DNA of 5,541 bases from the NCBI GenBank assembly GCA_900556255.1, contig USNZ01000105.1, forward strand, positions 1-5,541, written 5' to 3'. Each line of letters opens with the position of its first letter. Position 1 is the first letter of the stretch. The notes beneath the pieces are model-generated. The model worked only from the letters and a program-made list of their open reading frames with translations, did not search any database and was not told the origin of the DNA. This document shows, piece by piece, positions 1-4,353 of this stretch. The stretch is from an uncultured Oscillospiraceae bacterium. GTDB lineage: Bacteria > Bacillota > Clostridia > Oscillospirales > Ruminococcaceae. Position numbers and translations under genes: made by a program.

Positions 1-432
1 AGCCTGCGCGACACCTTCCTGGGCTTCTACTACGCCCCCGGCGTTGTGTGCGAGGCCCTGAAAACCGCCATCTACGCCCAGTGCCTGTTGGAGCTGGTGG
101 GCGTGAACCCTGTGCCGCGCTACACGGCCGACCACAACGACATCGTGACCTGTTTTGATTCGGGCAGTGCCGAGGCGCTGACGGGTTTCTGCGCGGGTAT
201 CCAGCACAACAGCCCGGTGGACAGCTTTGCCAGCCCCGAACCCGCCGTGGAACCTGGCTACACTGATCAGGTGGTCATGGCGTCCGGCAGCTTTACCGAG
301 GGCAGCACCATTGAGATCAGCTGCGACGGCCCGCTGCGCGCGCCCTACACCTGCTACCTGCAGGGCGGCGTCAACTTTACCGCCGGACGCGCTGCCGTGC
401 TGAACGCGGTGCAAAACGCATTTTTTAAGTGA
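1..432 (+). CDS. Methionine gamma-lyase family protein (aluminium resistance family), C-terminal part
   Basis: The reading frame is open from the first base, so the gene starts upstream; 143 codons remain. The family (Met_gamma_lyase, fold-type I PLP enzymes related to cystathionine/methionine gamma-lyases, often called aluminium resistance protein) is usually a little over 400 residues, so about the last third is here. I recognise the family's C-terminal pattern: an FYxAPxVVxEALKxAIYA block near the start, then FCxGIQxxSPVDS with PEP, PGYxDxVxMAxGxFxxGSxIE, DGPxRxPY and YLQGG. The PLP-binding lysine lies upstream and cannot be checked. The members would be cytoplasmic, cleaving sulfur amino acids, but physiological substrates are poorly established. 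It ends at a strong terminator, so it is the last gene of its transcript. The family is assigned by memory of conserved motifs and is fairly secure; the exact reaction is not. Confidence 0.88.
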   Translation, partial: SLRDTFLGFYYAPGVVCEALKTAIYAQCLLELVGVNPVPRYTADHNDIVTCFDSGSAEALTGFCAGIQHNSPVDSFASPEPAVEPGYTDQVVMASGSFTEGSTIEISCDGPLRAPYTCYLQGGVNFTAGRAAVLNAVQNAFFK

Positions 433-436
433 TTCC

Positions 437-472
437 AAAGCCGAAATGCCATACGGGCGTTTCGGCTTTTTT
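437..472 (+). terminator. Rho-independent terminator of the methionine gamma-lyase family gene
   Basis: Arms 437-450 and 456-469 pair over 14 positions (one T-G wobble at 447/459) around a 5-nt loop, and the run of six T at 467-472 follows. It lies 4 nt after the stop codon. The stem is GC-rich in its centre and A/T at its base, as expected for an intrinsic terminator. Confidence 0.92.
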
Positions 473-502
473 GGCATAGCACACACCCCCGCTGCGTATA
501 CT
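471..502 (+). promoter_or_regulatory. Possible promoter of the sigma-K-like gene
   Basis: A TATACT at 497-502 is a fair -10 match. The best sigma-A -35 is TTGGCA at 471-476, but its 20-nt spacing is too long. Read as a sporulation sigma-E/sigma-K-type promoter, GGCATAGC at 473-480 and CGTATACT at 495-502 are 14 nt apart and resemble the GTCATATT / CATACAAT pattern only partly. The gap is just 89 nt, and the terminator occupies its first part, so a promoter for the sigma factor must lie about here; which sigma factor uses it is open. Confidence 0.35.
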
Positions 503-521
503 GCGGCAGGGGGTGGGGCCG

Positions 522-1220
522 ATGTTGGGGATCTTGGGCGTGTTTTTGCAAGCAGCGGCAGGGCATATTTTGTATCTGGCGCTGCATTTGGAGAACGGCA
601 GCTTCCCGCGCCCGCTTTCCCCGCAGCAGGAGGCTGCCGCATTGGCCGAACTGCGGCAGGGCGGGGAAGTACACGCCCGCGCGCGGGATACGCTGATCCG
701 CCATAATCTGCGGCTGGTGGCGCACATCGCTAAAAAATATTTCAGTGCCGCTGCCTCGCAGGAGGACATGGTGTCCATCGGGACCATCGGGCTGATCAAG
801 GCGGTGGACACCTTTGATGCACGGCGGGCGGGGAAATTTTCCAGCTACGCCAGCCGATGTATCGAGAATGAGCTGCGTATGGAATTGCGGCGCCGCCGAC
901 GGGAAGGAACGTTTGTCTCCCTGCAGGAGCCGCTGGAGAGTGGCGACGGCGGTGCCCCGTTGACGTTGGCCGACACCCTGCAGGACGACGCCGACATGGT
1001 GCGCGACTGCGAAAAACGCAGCGAATGGGCACGGTTGCGCGGATACCTGCATACGCTGCCCGCGCGGGAACAGCGCGTACTGGAACTGCGTTACGGCCTT
1101 ACCGGCGAAGCCCCGCTGACCCAGCAGCAGACCGCCCGAAGGCTGGAAATCAGCCGCAGCTATGTATCCCGCCTGGAAAAACGCGCACTGAACACGCTGC
1201 GAAAATACTACCCCGACTGA
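522..1220 (+). CDS. sigK: RNA polymerase sporulation sigma factor, sigma-K-like
   Basis: A sigma-70-family factor of 232 residues, the normal size of pro-sigma-K. Residues about 3-21 are hydrophobic and match the sigma-K pro-sequence, normally removed by the membrane protease SpoIVFB; FPRPL at 28-32 falls where I recall FPQPL in Bacillus pro-sigma-K. Region 2 follows (about 58-125: LIRHNLRLVAHIAKKY, MVSIGTIGLIKAVDTFD, SYASRCIENE), then a basic RRRRR stretch at 123-127. Region 4 (about 172-230) has LPAREQRVLELRYGL and the helix-turn-helix SRSYVSRLEKRAL. In sporulating Firmicutes it directs RNA polymerase to late mother-cell genes for coat and germination. I chose ATG 522 over the in-frame GTG at 513 because AGGGGGT at 508-514 lies 7 nt upstream, while it would abut or overlap GTG 513. 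The gene is uninterrupted, with no skin-type split. No other sporulation gene is adjacent. It could be a diverged sigma-E/K paralogue, but the pro-sequence and C-terminus favour sigma-K. Confidence 0.9.
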   Translation: MLGILGVFLQAAAGHILYLALHLENGSFPRPLSPQQEAAALAELRQGGEVHARARDTLIRHNLRLVAHIAKKYFSAAASQEDMVSIGTIGLIKAVDTFDARRAGKFSSYASRCIENELRMELRRRRREGTFVSLQEPLESGDGGAPLTLADTLQDDADMVRDCEKRSEWARLRGYLHTLPAREQRVLELRYGLTGEAPLTQQQTARRLEISRSYVSRLEKRALNTLRKYYPD

Positions 1221-1234
1221 CAGTAGACTGCGGT

Positions 1235-1404
1235 TTGACACAATAATCCATAAATCGGGGTGGGAGTATAACTGTTTTTGCGGATATACACATATAAAAA
1301 ATGACGTGTGGCATAGTGTGGCAGAATTTGCCACGCTATGTCAAATAAATAAAGATTCTAACGATAAAACGCTTGATAAAGTGTGGCTGGTTTTATTGTG
1401 TGAA
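1235..1404. repeat. 170-nt segment bounded by 12-nt imperfect inverted repeats
   Basis: TTGACACAATAA at 1235-1246 is the reverse complement of TTATTGTGTGAA at 1393-1404 at 11 of 12 positions. The interior holds a strong central hairpin. Two readings are possible: a short non-autonomous mobile element (MITE-like), or the closing stem of a structured RNA. No flanking target duplication is visible (GCGGT on the left, GGAAT on the right), and no clear dedicated promoter or terminator exists, so neither reading is established. Confidence 0.4.
1309..1343 (+). repeat. Strong 15-bp hairpin, loop of 5 nt
   Basis: Arms 1309-1323 and 1329-1343 pair at all 15 positions around the loop GAATT. Thirteen pairs are Watson-Crick; 1311/1341 and 1317/1335 are G-U wobbles when transcribed on the plus strand and would be A-C mismatches on the minus strand, so a plus-strand RNA fits better. 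No T-run follows (AAATAAATAAAG), so it is not a normal plus-strand terminator. On the minus strand a T-run starts only about 8 nt beyond the stem, also not canonical. Confidence 0.7.
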
Positions 1405-1463
1405 GGAATTATGACGCAAATAATTCTTGAATCTAAAAACGGCAAAAAATTCACAAAAATACA

Positions 1464-1492
1464 TTGACATTTGTTTCAAAAAGCGATAATAT
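1464..1492 (+). promoter_or_regulatory. Sigma-A promoter of the blaI-type gene
   Basis: A perfect TTGACA -35 lies at 1464-1469. The -10 is either TAATAT at 1487-1492 (17-nt spacer, 4/6) or GATAAT at 1485-1490 (15-nt spacer, 5/6). Transcription would start around 1497-1500, giving a short leader before the Shine-Dalgarno site at 1513-1517. Confidence 0.75.
1466..1475 (+). promoter_or_regulatory. Putative BlaI/CopY-type operator overlapping the -35 box
   Basis: GACATTTGTT matches the core of the TACANNTGTA operator known for the BlaI/MecI/CopY families: the inner ACA-NN-TGT is complete and only the outermost bases differ. It overlaps the last four bases of the -35 box, where a bound dimer would block RNA polymerase. 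The encoded regulator is of exactly this family, so autorepression is the natural inference. A wider imperfect inverted repeat, TTGACA 1464-1469 with TTTCAA 1474-1479, surrounds it. Confidence 0.55.
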
Positions 1493-1527
1493 CTAAGTAT
1501 AATCCAACAATAGGGAGATATAGCACC

Positions 1528-1893
1528 ATGCATTTGACCAAAAGCGAACAACAAATTATGCAAATCTTCTGGCGGGCGGATCATGCCATGGCGCAAACGG
1601 AAGTCGTCTCGACCTGCGTGGACCGTAAGTGGAAGGAACGTTCCATTTTCTCCATGCTGAACAGCCTTATGGAAAAGGGGCTGCTGCGCGAGGTTGGCTT
1701 TGTGCGCAGCGGTAAGACCTACGCCCGCACCTTTGAGCCTGCCATGTCCCAGGCAGAGTATCTGGCCAAGGCCATCAGTGAGCGTCTGCCCGCCGACGAG
1801 CTGCCTGATCTGCTGGCGTATCTGATGCAGGATTACGAAACCACGCCGCAGATCCAAAAAGAGATGCGCGCCGCCCTGCGAGAAAATGCATAA
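1528..1893 (+). CDS. BlaI/MecI/CopY family transcriptional repressor
   Basis: A 121-residue protein, normal for the penicillinase-repressor family (Pfam Penicillinase_R). Residues about 3-70 form the winged helix: LTKSEQQIMQIFW opens helix 1, SIFSMLNSLMEKGLL is the recognition region, and RSGKTYARTFEP is the wing. EYLAKAISERL (78-87) and the following helices are the dimerisation part. Such proteins bind DNA as dimers and repress beta-lactamase, copper or other envelope-stress genes; in the classic system the sensor protease BlaR1 triggers their cleavage. No blaR1, beta-lactamase or copper ATPase gene lies in this window, so its target and signal are unknown. ATG 1528 is chosen because GGGAG at 1513-1517 is 10 nt upstream; the in-frame TTG at 1471 lies inside the promoter. 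It is monocistronic, with its own promoter, operator-like site and terminator. Confidence 0.9.
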   Translation: MHLTKSEQQIMQIFWRADHAMAQTEVVSTCVDRKWKERSIFSMLNSLMEKGLLREVGFVRSGKTYARTFEPAMSQAEYLAKAISERLPADELPDLLAYLMQDYETTPQIQKEMRAALRENA

Positions 1894-1901
1894 GAAATCG
1901 C

Positions 1902-1934
1902 AATGCCTCGGCTGATTCGGCCGGGGCATTTTTG
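1902..1934 (+). terminator. Rho-independent terminator after the blaI-type gene
   Basis: Arms 1902-1912 and 1920-1930 pair over 11 bp (one T-G wobble) around a 7-nt loop, followed by T 1929-1933. It begins 8 nt after the stop codon and separates this gene from the membrane-protein gene downstream. Confidence 0.92.
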
Positions 1935-1947
1935 TTGCGCCGCGCGG

Positions 1948-1976
1948 TTGCATCGCGCCGTCGTTCATGCTACAAT
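1948..1976 (+). promoter_or_regulatory. Sigma-A promoter of the small membrane-protein gene
   Basis: TACAAT at 1971-1976 is a 5/6 -10 box with an extended TG at 1968-1969. TTGCAT at 1948-1953 serves as a weak -35 with an ideal 17-nt spacer. It lies just past the previous terminator and about 40 nt before the start codon. No BlaI-type ACANNTGT site is present here. Confidence 0.7.
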
Positions 1977-2013
1977 ACAAGAACAACATCCTTACAGAAA
2001 CGGAGAAATTCTT

Positions 2014-2505
2014 ATGGATAAACGCAACCGCCCCGCGCTGGCGTATCTTTTGATCGGCGTTATGGCGGCAGGCCGCGCCCTGCTGTCCGTGCCGGAATCC
2101 GCTGCCATCCAGGAGGTCAGCCTGACCATGCTGGCCGTGGTGGGGTACATTCTGCTGGCGGGCAAGGCTAAGCTGCCCCTGCTGCTGGGCATAGGGCAGC
2201 TGATTGTGGAATTGCTTTTGTGCGGTGCCGGGCAGGGCGGCAGCTGGCTTTGGCTGGAACCTGCCCTGCGCGCCGCCGATTTGTGGATGTTCTGGGGCAC
2301 GGCGCTTTTGATGCTGCGCCTGACGGGGCAGAACTGCAAGGTCATGCCTGCCGTGGCCGCCGTGCCGCTGGCTGTGTACAGCGTGACCCACTTTATGCCC
2401 GCCATGGTCAACGTGGCATCCGTCTGCTTTGTGGCGTTCAGCGTGGTCATGCTGTGGTATGCCGCCATGATGGTGCGCGCCTATAACACCGCCCGCGTCA
2501 AATAA
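2014..2505 (+). CDS. Small polytopic membrane protein of unknown function
   Basis: I do not recognise this 163-residue protein. It starts with a short basic tail (MDKRNR) and has five or six hydrophobic segments, at roughly 8-26, 35-50, 53-71, 88-104, 109-127 and 132-154, with basic residues (KAK 51-53, R102, K109, R155, R161) in the turns. It looks like an integral inner-membrane protein without a sizeable soluble domain; there is no catalytic motif. ATG 2014 is chosen because GGAG at 2002-2005 lies 8 nt upstream and the promoter lies upstream of that; the frame remains open further upstream, but that part runs into the preceding terminator. It is its own transcription unit, so neighbours say little about its role. 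A regulatory link with the preceding BlaI-type gene is possible but unsupported. Confidence 0.82.
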   Translation: MDKRNRPALAYLLIGVMAAGRALLSVPESAAIQEVSLTMLAVVGYILLAGKAKLPLLLGIGQLIVELLLCGAGQGGSWLWLEPALRAADLWMFWGTALLMLRLTGQNCKVMPAVAAVPLAVYSVTHFMPAMVNVASVCFVAFSVVMLWYAAMMVRAYNTARVK

Positions 2506-2542
2506 AAAAGGCCGTACCGCAATGCCGCGGTACGGCTTTTTT
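2505..2542. terminator. Bidirectional terminator between convergent genes
   Basis: A perfect 10-bp GC-rich stem (2511-2520 with 2527-2536, loop AATGCC) has a run of A on its left (2504-2509) and six T on its right (2537-2542). It therefore gives a T-tailed hairpin in both directions and serves the membrane-protein gene (plus) and the cardiolipin synthase gene (minus). Base 2542 is also the last base of the cardiolipin synthase stop codon. Confidence 0.93.
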
Positions 2543-4104
2543 CAGCAAAGCGGGGCGACCAGCCGCAATACGGCGCTGTACATCGTGCCCGCAAAGCCTG
2601 TGTGGCAATCCTCGGGCAGGACGGCGCGGCAGTGACGCTCCAGCGCGGCAAAGTCGGCAGCGATATCCTGCAAAACGGCGCCGCCATACAGCAGGGTGCC
2701 GCACTCGAAGTGCAGATACAGGCTGCGGTAATCCAGATTCACCGTGCCGACGGAGGCGATTTTGTCGTCGCACAGCCAGGTTTTGGCATGCAGAAACCCC
2801 GGATTGAAGGTGTAAATTTTGACACCTCCCTGCAACAAGTGCAAAAAGTAACTGCGGGTCAGCTGATATATGGTCTTTTTGTCGGGGATACCCGGCACAT
2901 AGATGCGCACATCCACGCCGCGCTTGGCGGCAAGGCGCAGTGCGGTCTGCATATCATCGTCCAGAATCAGGTAGGGTGTGCAGAGGTACAGCCGTTTCTG
3001 TGCCTGGGCGATCAGTTCCAGATAAACGTTCTTGGCCACGCTCTCGCGGTCAATGGGGCTGTCGGCAAAGGGCTGCACCAGGCAGTCGGTCGGCTGCGGC
3101 GGGGCAGGGGGCAGGCTTTCGGCGGCGTCCAGTCCCTCATCGGGGAAATGCCCGCGCCAAAAGCTCAAAAAGATGTTGGCAAACCCGGCGGCGGCCGGAC
3201 CTTCCAGCCGCACACCGCTGTCCTTCCAGTAGCCGAAGCGGGCAATGCGGTTGATGTACTCGTCTGCCAGATTTACGCCGCCGGTAAAGGCGATGCGTCC
3301 GTCAATGACCATGATCTTGCGGTGGTCGCGGTTGTTCATGACCAGGTTCAGCAGCGGTACAAAGCGGTTGAAGCTGAACGCGCGGATGCCCTCCTGCTGC
3401 AGGGTTTCCGCATAGTTGTGCGGCAAAAGGGTCAGGCAGCCGGCGTCGTCGTAAATTACGCGAACATCCAGCCCGGCAGCGGCCTGTTGGCGCAGGATCT
3501 CGTGGATGCTGCCCCACATTTCGCCCTCGCCGATGATAAAGCTCTCAATATAAATGCTGTGCTCGGCGCTTTCCAGTGCGGACAGCATGGCGGCAAACAT
3601 TGCCTCGCCGGTGGGGTAGTAGGTCACGGCGGTGCCGTCGTACACCGGCGCGGGGGCGTAGTCCAGCAGGTAGCGGGCCGTCAGCGCTGCGCGGGGGTTT
3701 TGGTGTTCCAGTTTTTGCAGGGCAATGGGGTCAGCGATGCGCAAGGGCGCCAGCGCGGCCTCGGCACGTTCCAGCTTGCGGCGCAGAATGTGCGCGGGAC
3801 GCTTGTTGCCCCACAGCAGGTAGAGCAGCCCGCCCTGCACCGGCATGACCATGAATAGGATCATCCAGCTGATCTTGAATTCCGGCGCGGTGGAATCCTG
3901 CCGGATCAGCGCCAGGCACATCAACACGCTGAGGATCAGCCCGGCGGTGTTGAAGCCCTTGGCATAATCCGCCAGCCAAAAAAACAGCGAAAACAGCCAG
4001 AACGCCTGCAAAAACAGCAAAAGCATCGTCAGCGTCAAACGGCTGAATACAATCGACAGCAGCCGCTGTAAAAGCCGCCGCCGTGCGGGTTTTAACTTTT
4101 TCAT
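2542..4104 (-). CDS. cls: Cardiolipin synthase, phospholipase D superfamily
   Basis: A 520-residue membrane enzyme that joins two phosphatidylglycerol molecules into cardiolipin and releases glycerol. A basic N-terminus is followed by hydrophobic segments at about 24-46, 53-67 and 79-98 (the PLDc_N anchor region). Two PLD domains follow, each with an intact HxKx4D motif: H261-K263-D268 (HRKIMVIDG, followed by FTGGVNLADEY) and H439-K441-D446 (HAKTWLCDD, followed by SVGTVNLDYRS). Both are needed to form one active site, so the enzyme should be active. Length is close to the usual bacterial Cls, about 480-520. I chose ATG 4104 over GTG 4110: GGGAG (plus positions 4115-4119) lies 10 nt from the ATG but only 4 nt from the GTG. 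It is a single-gene unit transcribed divergently from the transketolase genes and ends in a bidirectional terminator. The family is certain; a PLD-type synthase with another phospholipid product is a remote alternative. Confidence 0.95.
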   Translation of the reverse strand: MKKLKPARRRLLQRLLSIVFSRLTLTMLLLFLQAFWLFSLFFWLADYAKGFNTAGLILSVLMCLALIRQDSTAPEFKISWMILFMVMPVQGGLLYLLWGNKRPAHILRRKLERAEAALAPLRIADPIALQKLEHQNPRAALTARYLLDYAPAPVYDGTAVTYYPTGEAMFAAMLSALESAEHSIYIESFIIGEGEMWGSIHEILRQQAAAGLDVRVIYDDAGCLTLLPHNYAETLQQEGIRAFSFNRFVPLLNLVMNNRDHRKIMVIDGRIAFTGGVNLADEYINRIARFGYWKDSGVRLEGPAAAGFANIFLSFWRGHFPDEGLDAAESLPPAPPQPTDCLVQPFADSPIDRESVAKNVYLELIAQAQKRLYLCTPYLILDDDMQTALRLAAKRGVDVRIYVPGIPDKKTIYQLTRSYFLHLLQGGVKIYTFNPGFLHAKTWLCDDKIASVGTVNLDYRSLYLHFECGTLLYGGAVLQDIAADFAALERHCRAVLPEDCHTGFAGTMYSAVLRLVAPLC

Positions 4105-4138
4105 AGGCACCTCGCTCCCGATAAAACGCTATACCCTT

Positions 4139-4167
4139 ATTATTGCACAGCTGCCGTCGCTTTGCAA
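4139..4167 (-). promoter_or_regulatory. Sigma-A promoter of cls
   Basis: On the minus strand, TTGCAA (4167-4162) and AATAAT (4144-4139, 5/6) are separated by exactly 17 nt, with an extended TG just before the -10. Transcription would begin near 4132, about 28 nt before the start codon. CGCTT 4158-4162 and AAGCG 4166-4170 form a small inverted repeat around the -35. Confidence 0.72.
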
Positions 4168-4205
4168 GCGCGCTCCTTGTACGTTTTGGGCAAAGCGCAC
4201 AAAAA

Positions 4206-4226
4206 GTCGACAAAAAAATTGTCGGC
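4206..4226. promoter_or_regulatory. Inverted repeat between divergent promoters, possible operator
   Basis: CGACAA 4208-4213 and TTGTCG 4219-4224 are a perfect inverted repeat with an all-A 5-nt spacer; G4206 and C4226 add an outer pair. The centre lies roughly 75-85 nt upstream of both predicted transcription starts (cls and transketolase). No T-run follows it in either direction, so a terminator is unlikely. I cannot assign it to a known regulator. Confidence 0.4.
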
Positions 4227-4258
4227 ACCAATTTCTGCGCCAAATTTTGAAAAAGTGG

Positions 4259-4286
4259 TTGCGAGTTTCGGCGAATCGTGTATAAT
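4259..4286 (+). promoter_or_regulatory. Sigma-A promoter of the transketolase operon
   Basis: A consensus TATAAT lies at 4281-4286, with TTGCGA (4/6) at 4259-4264 and a 16-nt spacer. Transcription would start near 4293, leaving a leader of about 60 nt. It is the only consensus -10 in the gap and is well placed. Confidence 0.8.
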
Positions 4287-4305
4287 ATATATTAGTATAG
4301 TATGT

Positions 4306-4323
4306 GGCGTAATAACGCCTTTT
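4306..4323 (+). promoter_or_regulatory. Small hairpin in the transketolase leader
   Basis: GGCGT 4306-4310 and ACGCC 4315-4319 form a 5-bp GC-rich stem with an AATA loop, followed by TTTT (4320-4323). It is shorter than a normal terminator, so it may be a weak attenuator, a 5' stabilising hairpin, or chance. It ends well before the Shine-Dalgarno site at 4340-4344. Confidence 0.3.
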
Positions 4324-4353
4324 AGATTTCCAAGGGACCGGAGGAACATAACT

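Larger units (their letters stand above)
1221..1463. other. AT-rich non-coding gap with multiple inverted repeats
   Basis: This stretch between the sigma factor and the blaI-type promoter is clearly more AT-rich than both flanking genes and holds no convincing gene. It contains a 12-nt inverted repeat pair at its edges (1235-1246 and 1393-1404, 11/12), a strong 15-bp hairpin (1309-1343), a second stem (1361-1370 with 1390-1399) and a third (1404-1412 with 1420-1428). I see no T-run terminator for the sigma factor; the only candidate, CCCCGA 1211-1216 with TCGGGG 1255-1260, has a long loop and no T-run. A short ATG frame at 1411-1467 (18 codons) is probably chance. Confidence 0.6.

Noticed and set aside
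513..521. GTG start at 513 for the sigma factor
   Set aside because: The purine-rich site AGGGGGT overlaps or abuts this codon, whereas it is 7 nt from ATG 522, which also gives a pro-sequence of the expected length.
1235..1272. TTGACA at 1235 as a promoter with TATAAC at 1267-1272
   Set aside because: The spacer would be 26 nt, far from 17; no acceptable -10 lies at the right distance.
354..1334. Long minus-strand open frame (326 codons) opposite the sigma factor gene
   Set aside because: It lies antisense to a clearly recognisable sigma-K-like gene and crosses the terminator and the gap. Its product shows no domain pattern and is typical of a GC-rich shadow frame.
1306..1388. CRISPR array or iteron-type replication origin from the repeated GTGTGGC motif
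   Set aside because: Only three direct copies of 7-8 nt with irregular spacing, no spacers of constant length, no Cas or replication gene.
1411..1467. Possible 18-residue leader peptide (starting MTQIILESK) upstream of the blaI-type gene
   Set aside because: The AAGGA before it is only 3 nt from the ATG, the frame ends inside the -35 box of the next promoter, and it coincides with an AT-rich inverted repeat; most likely chance.
1393..2391. Minus-strand open frame of 332 codons across the blaI-type and membrane-protein genes
   Set aside because: It runs through a terminator and two promoters on the opposite strand and encodes no recognisable protein; shadow frame.
2602..3858. Plus-strand open frame of 418 codons inside cls
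   Set aside because: It is the antisense of a well-conserved cardiolipin synthase with both HKD motifs. It has no matching promoter or ribosome binding site, and low-complexity composition typical of shadows.
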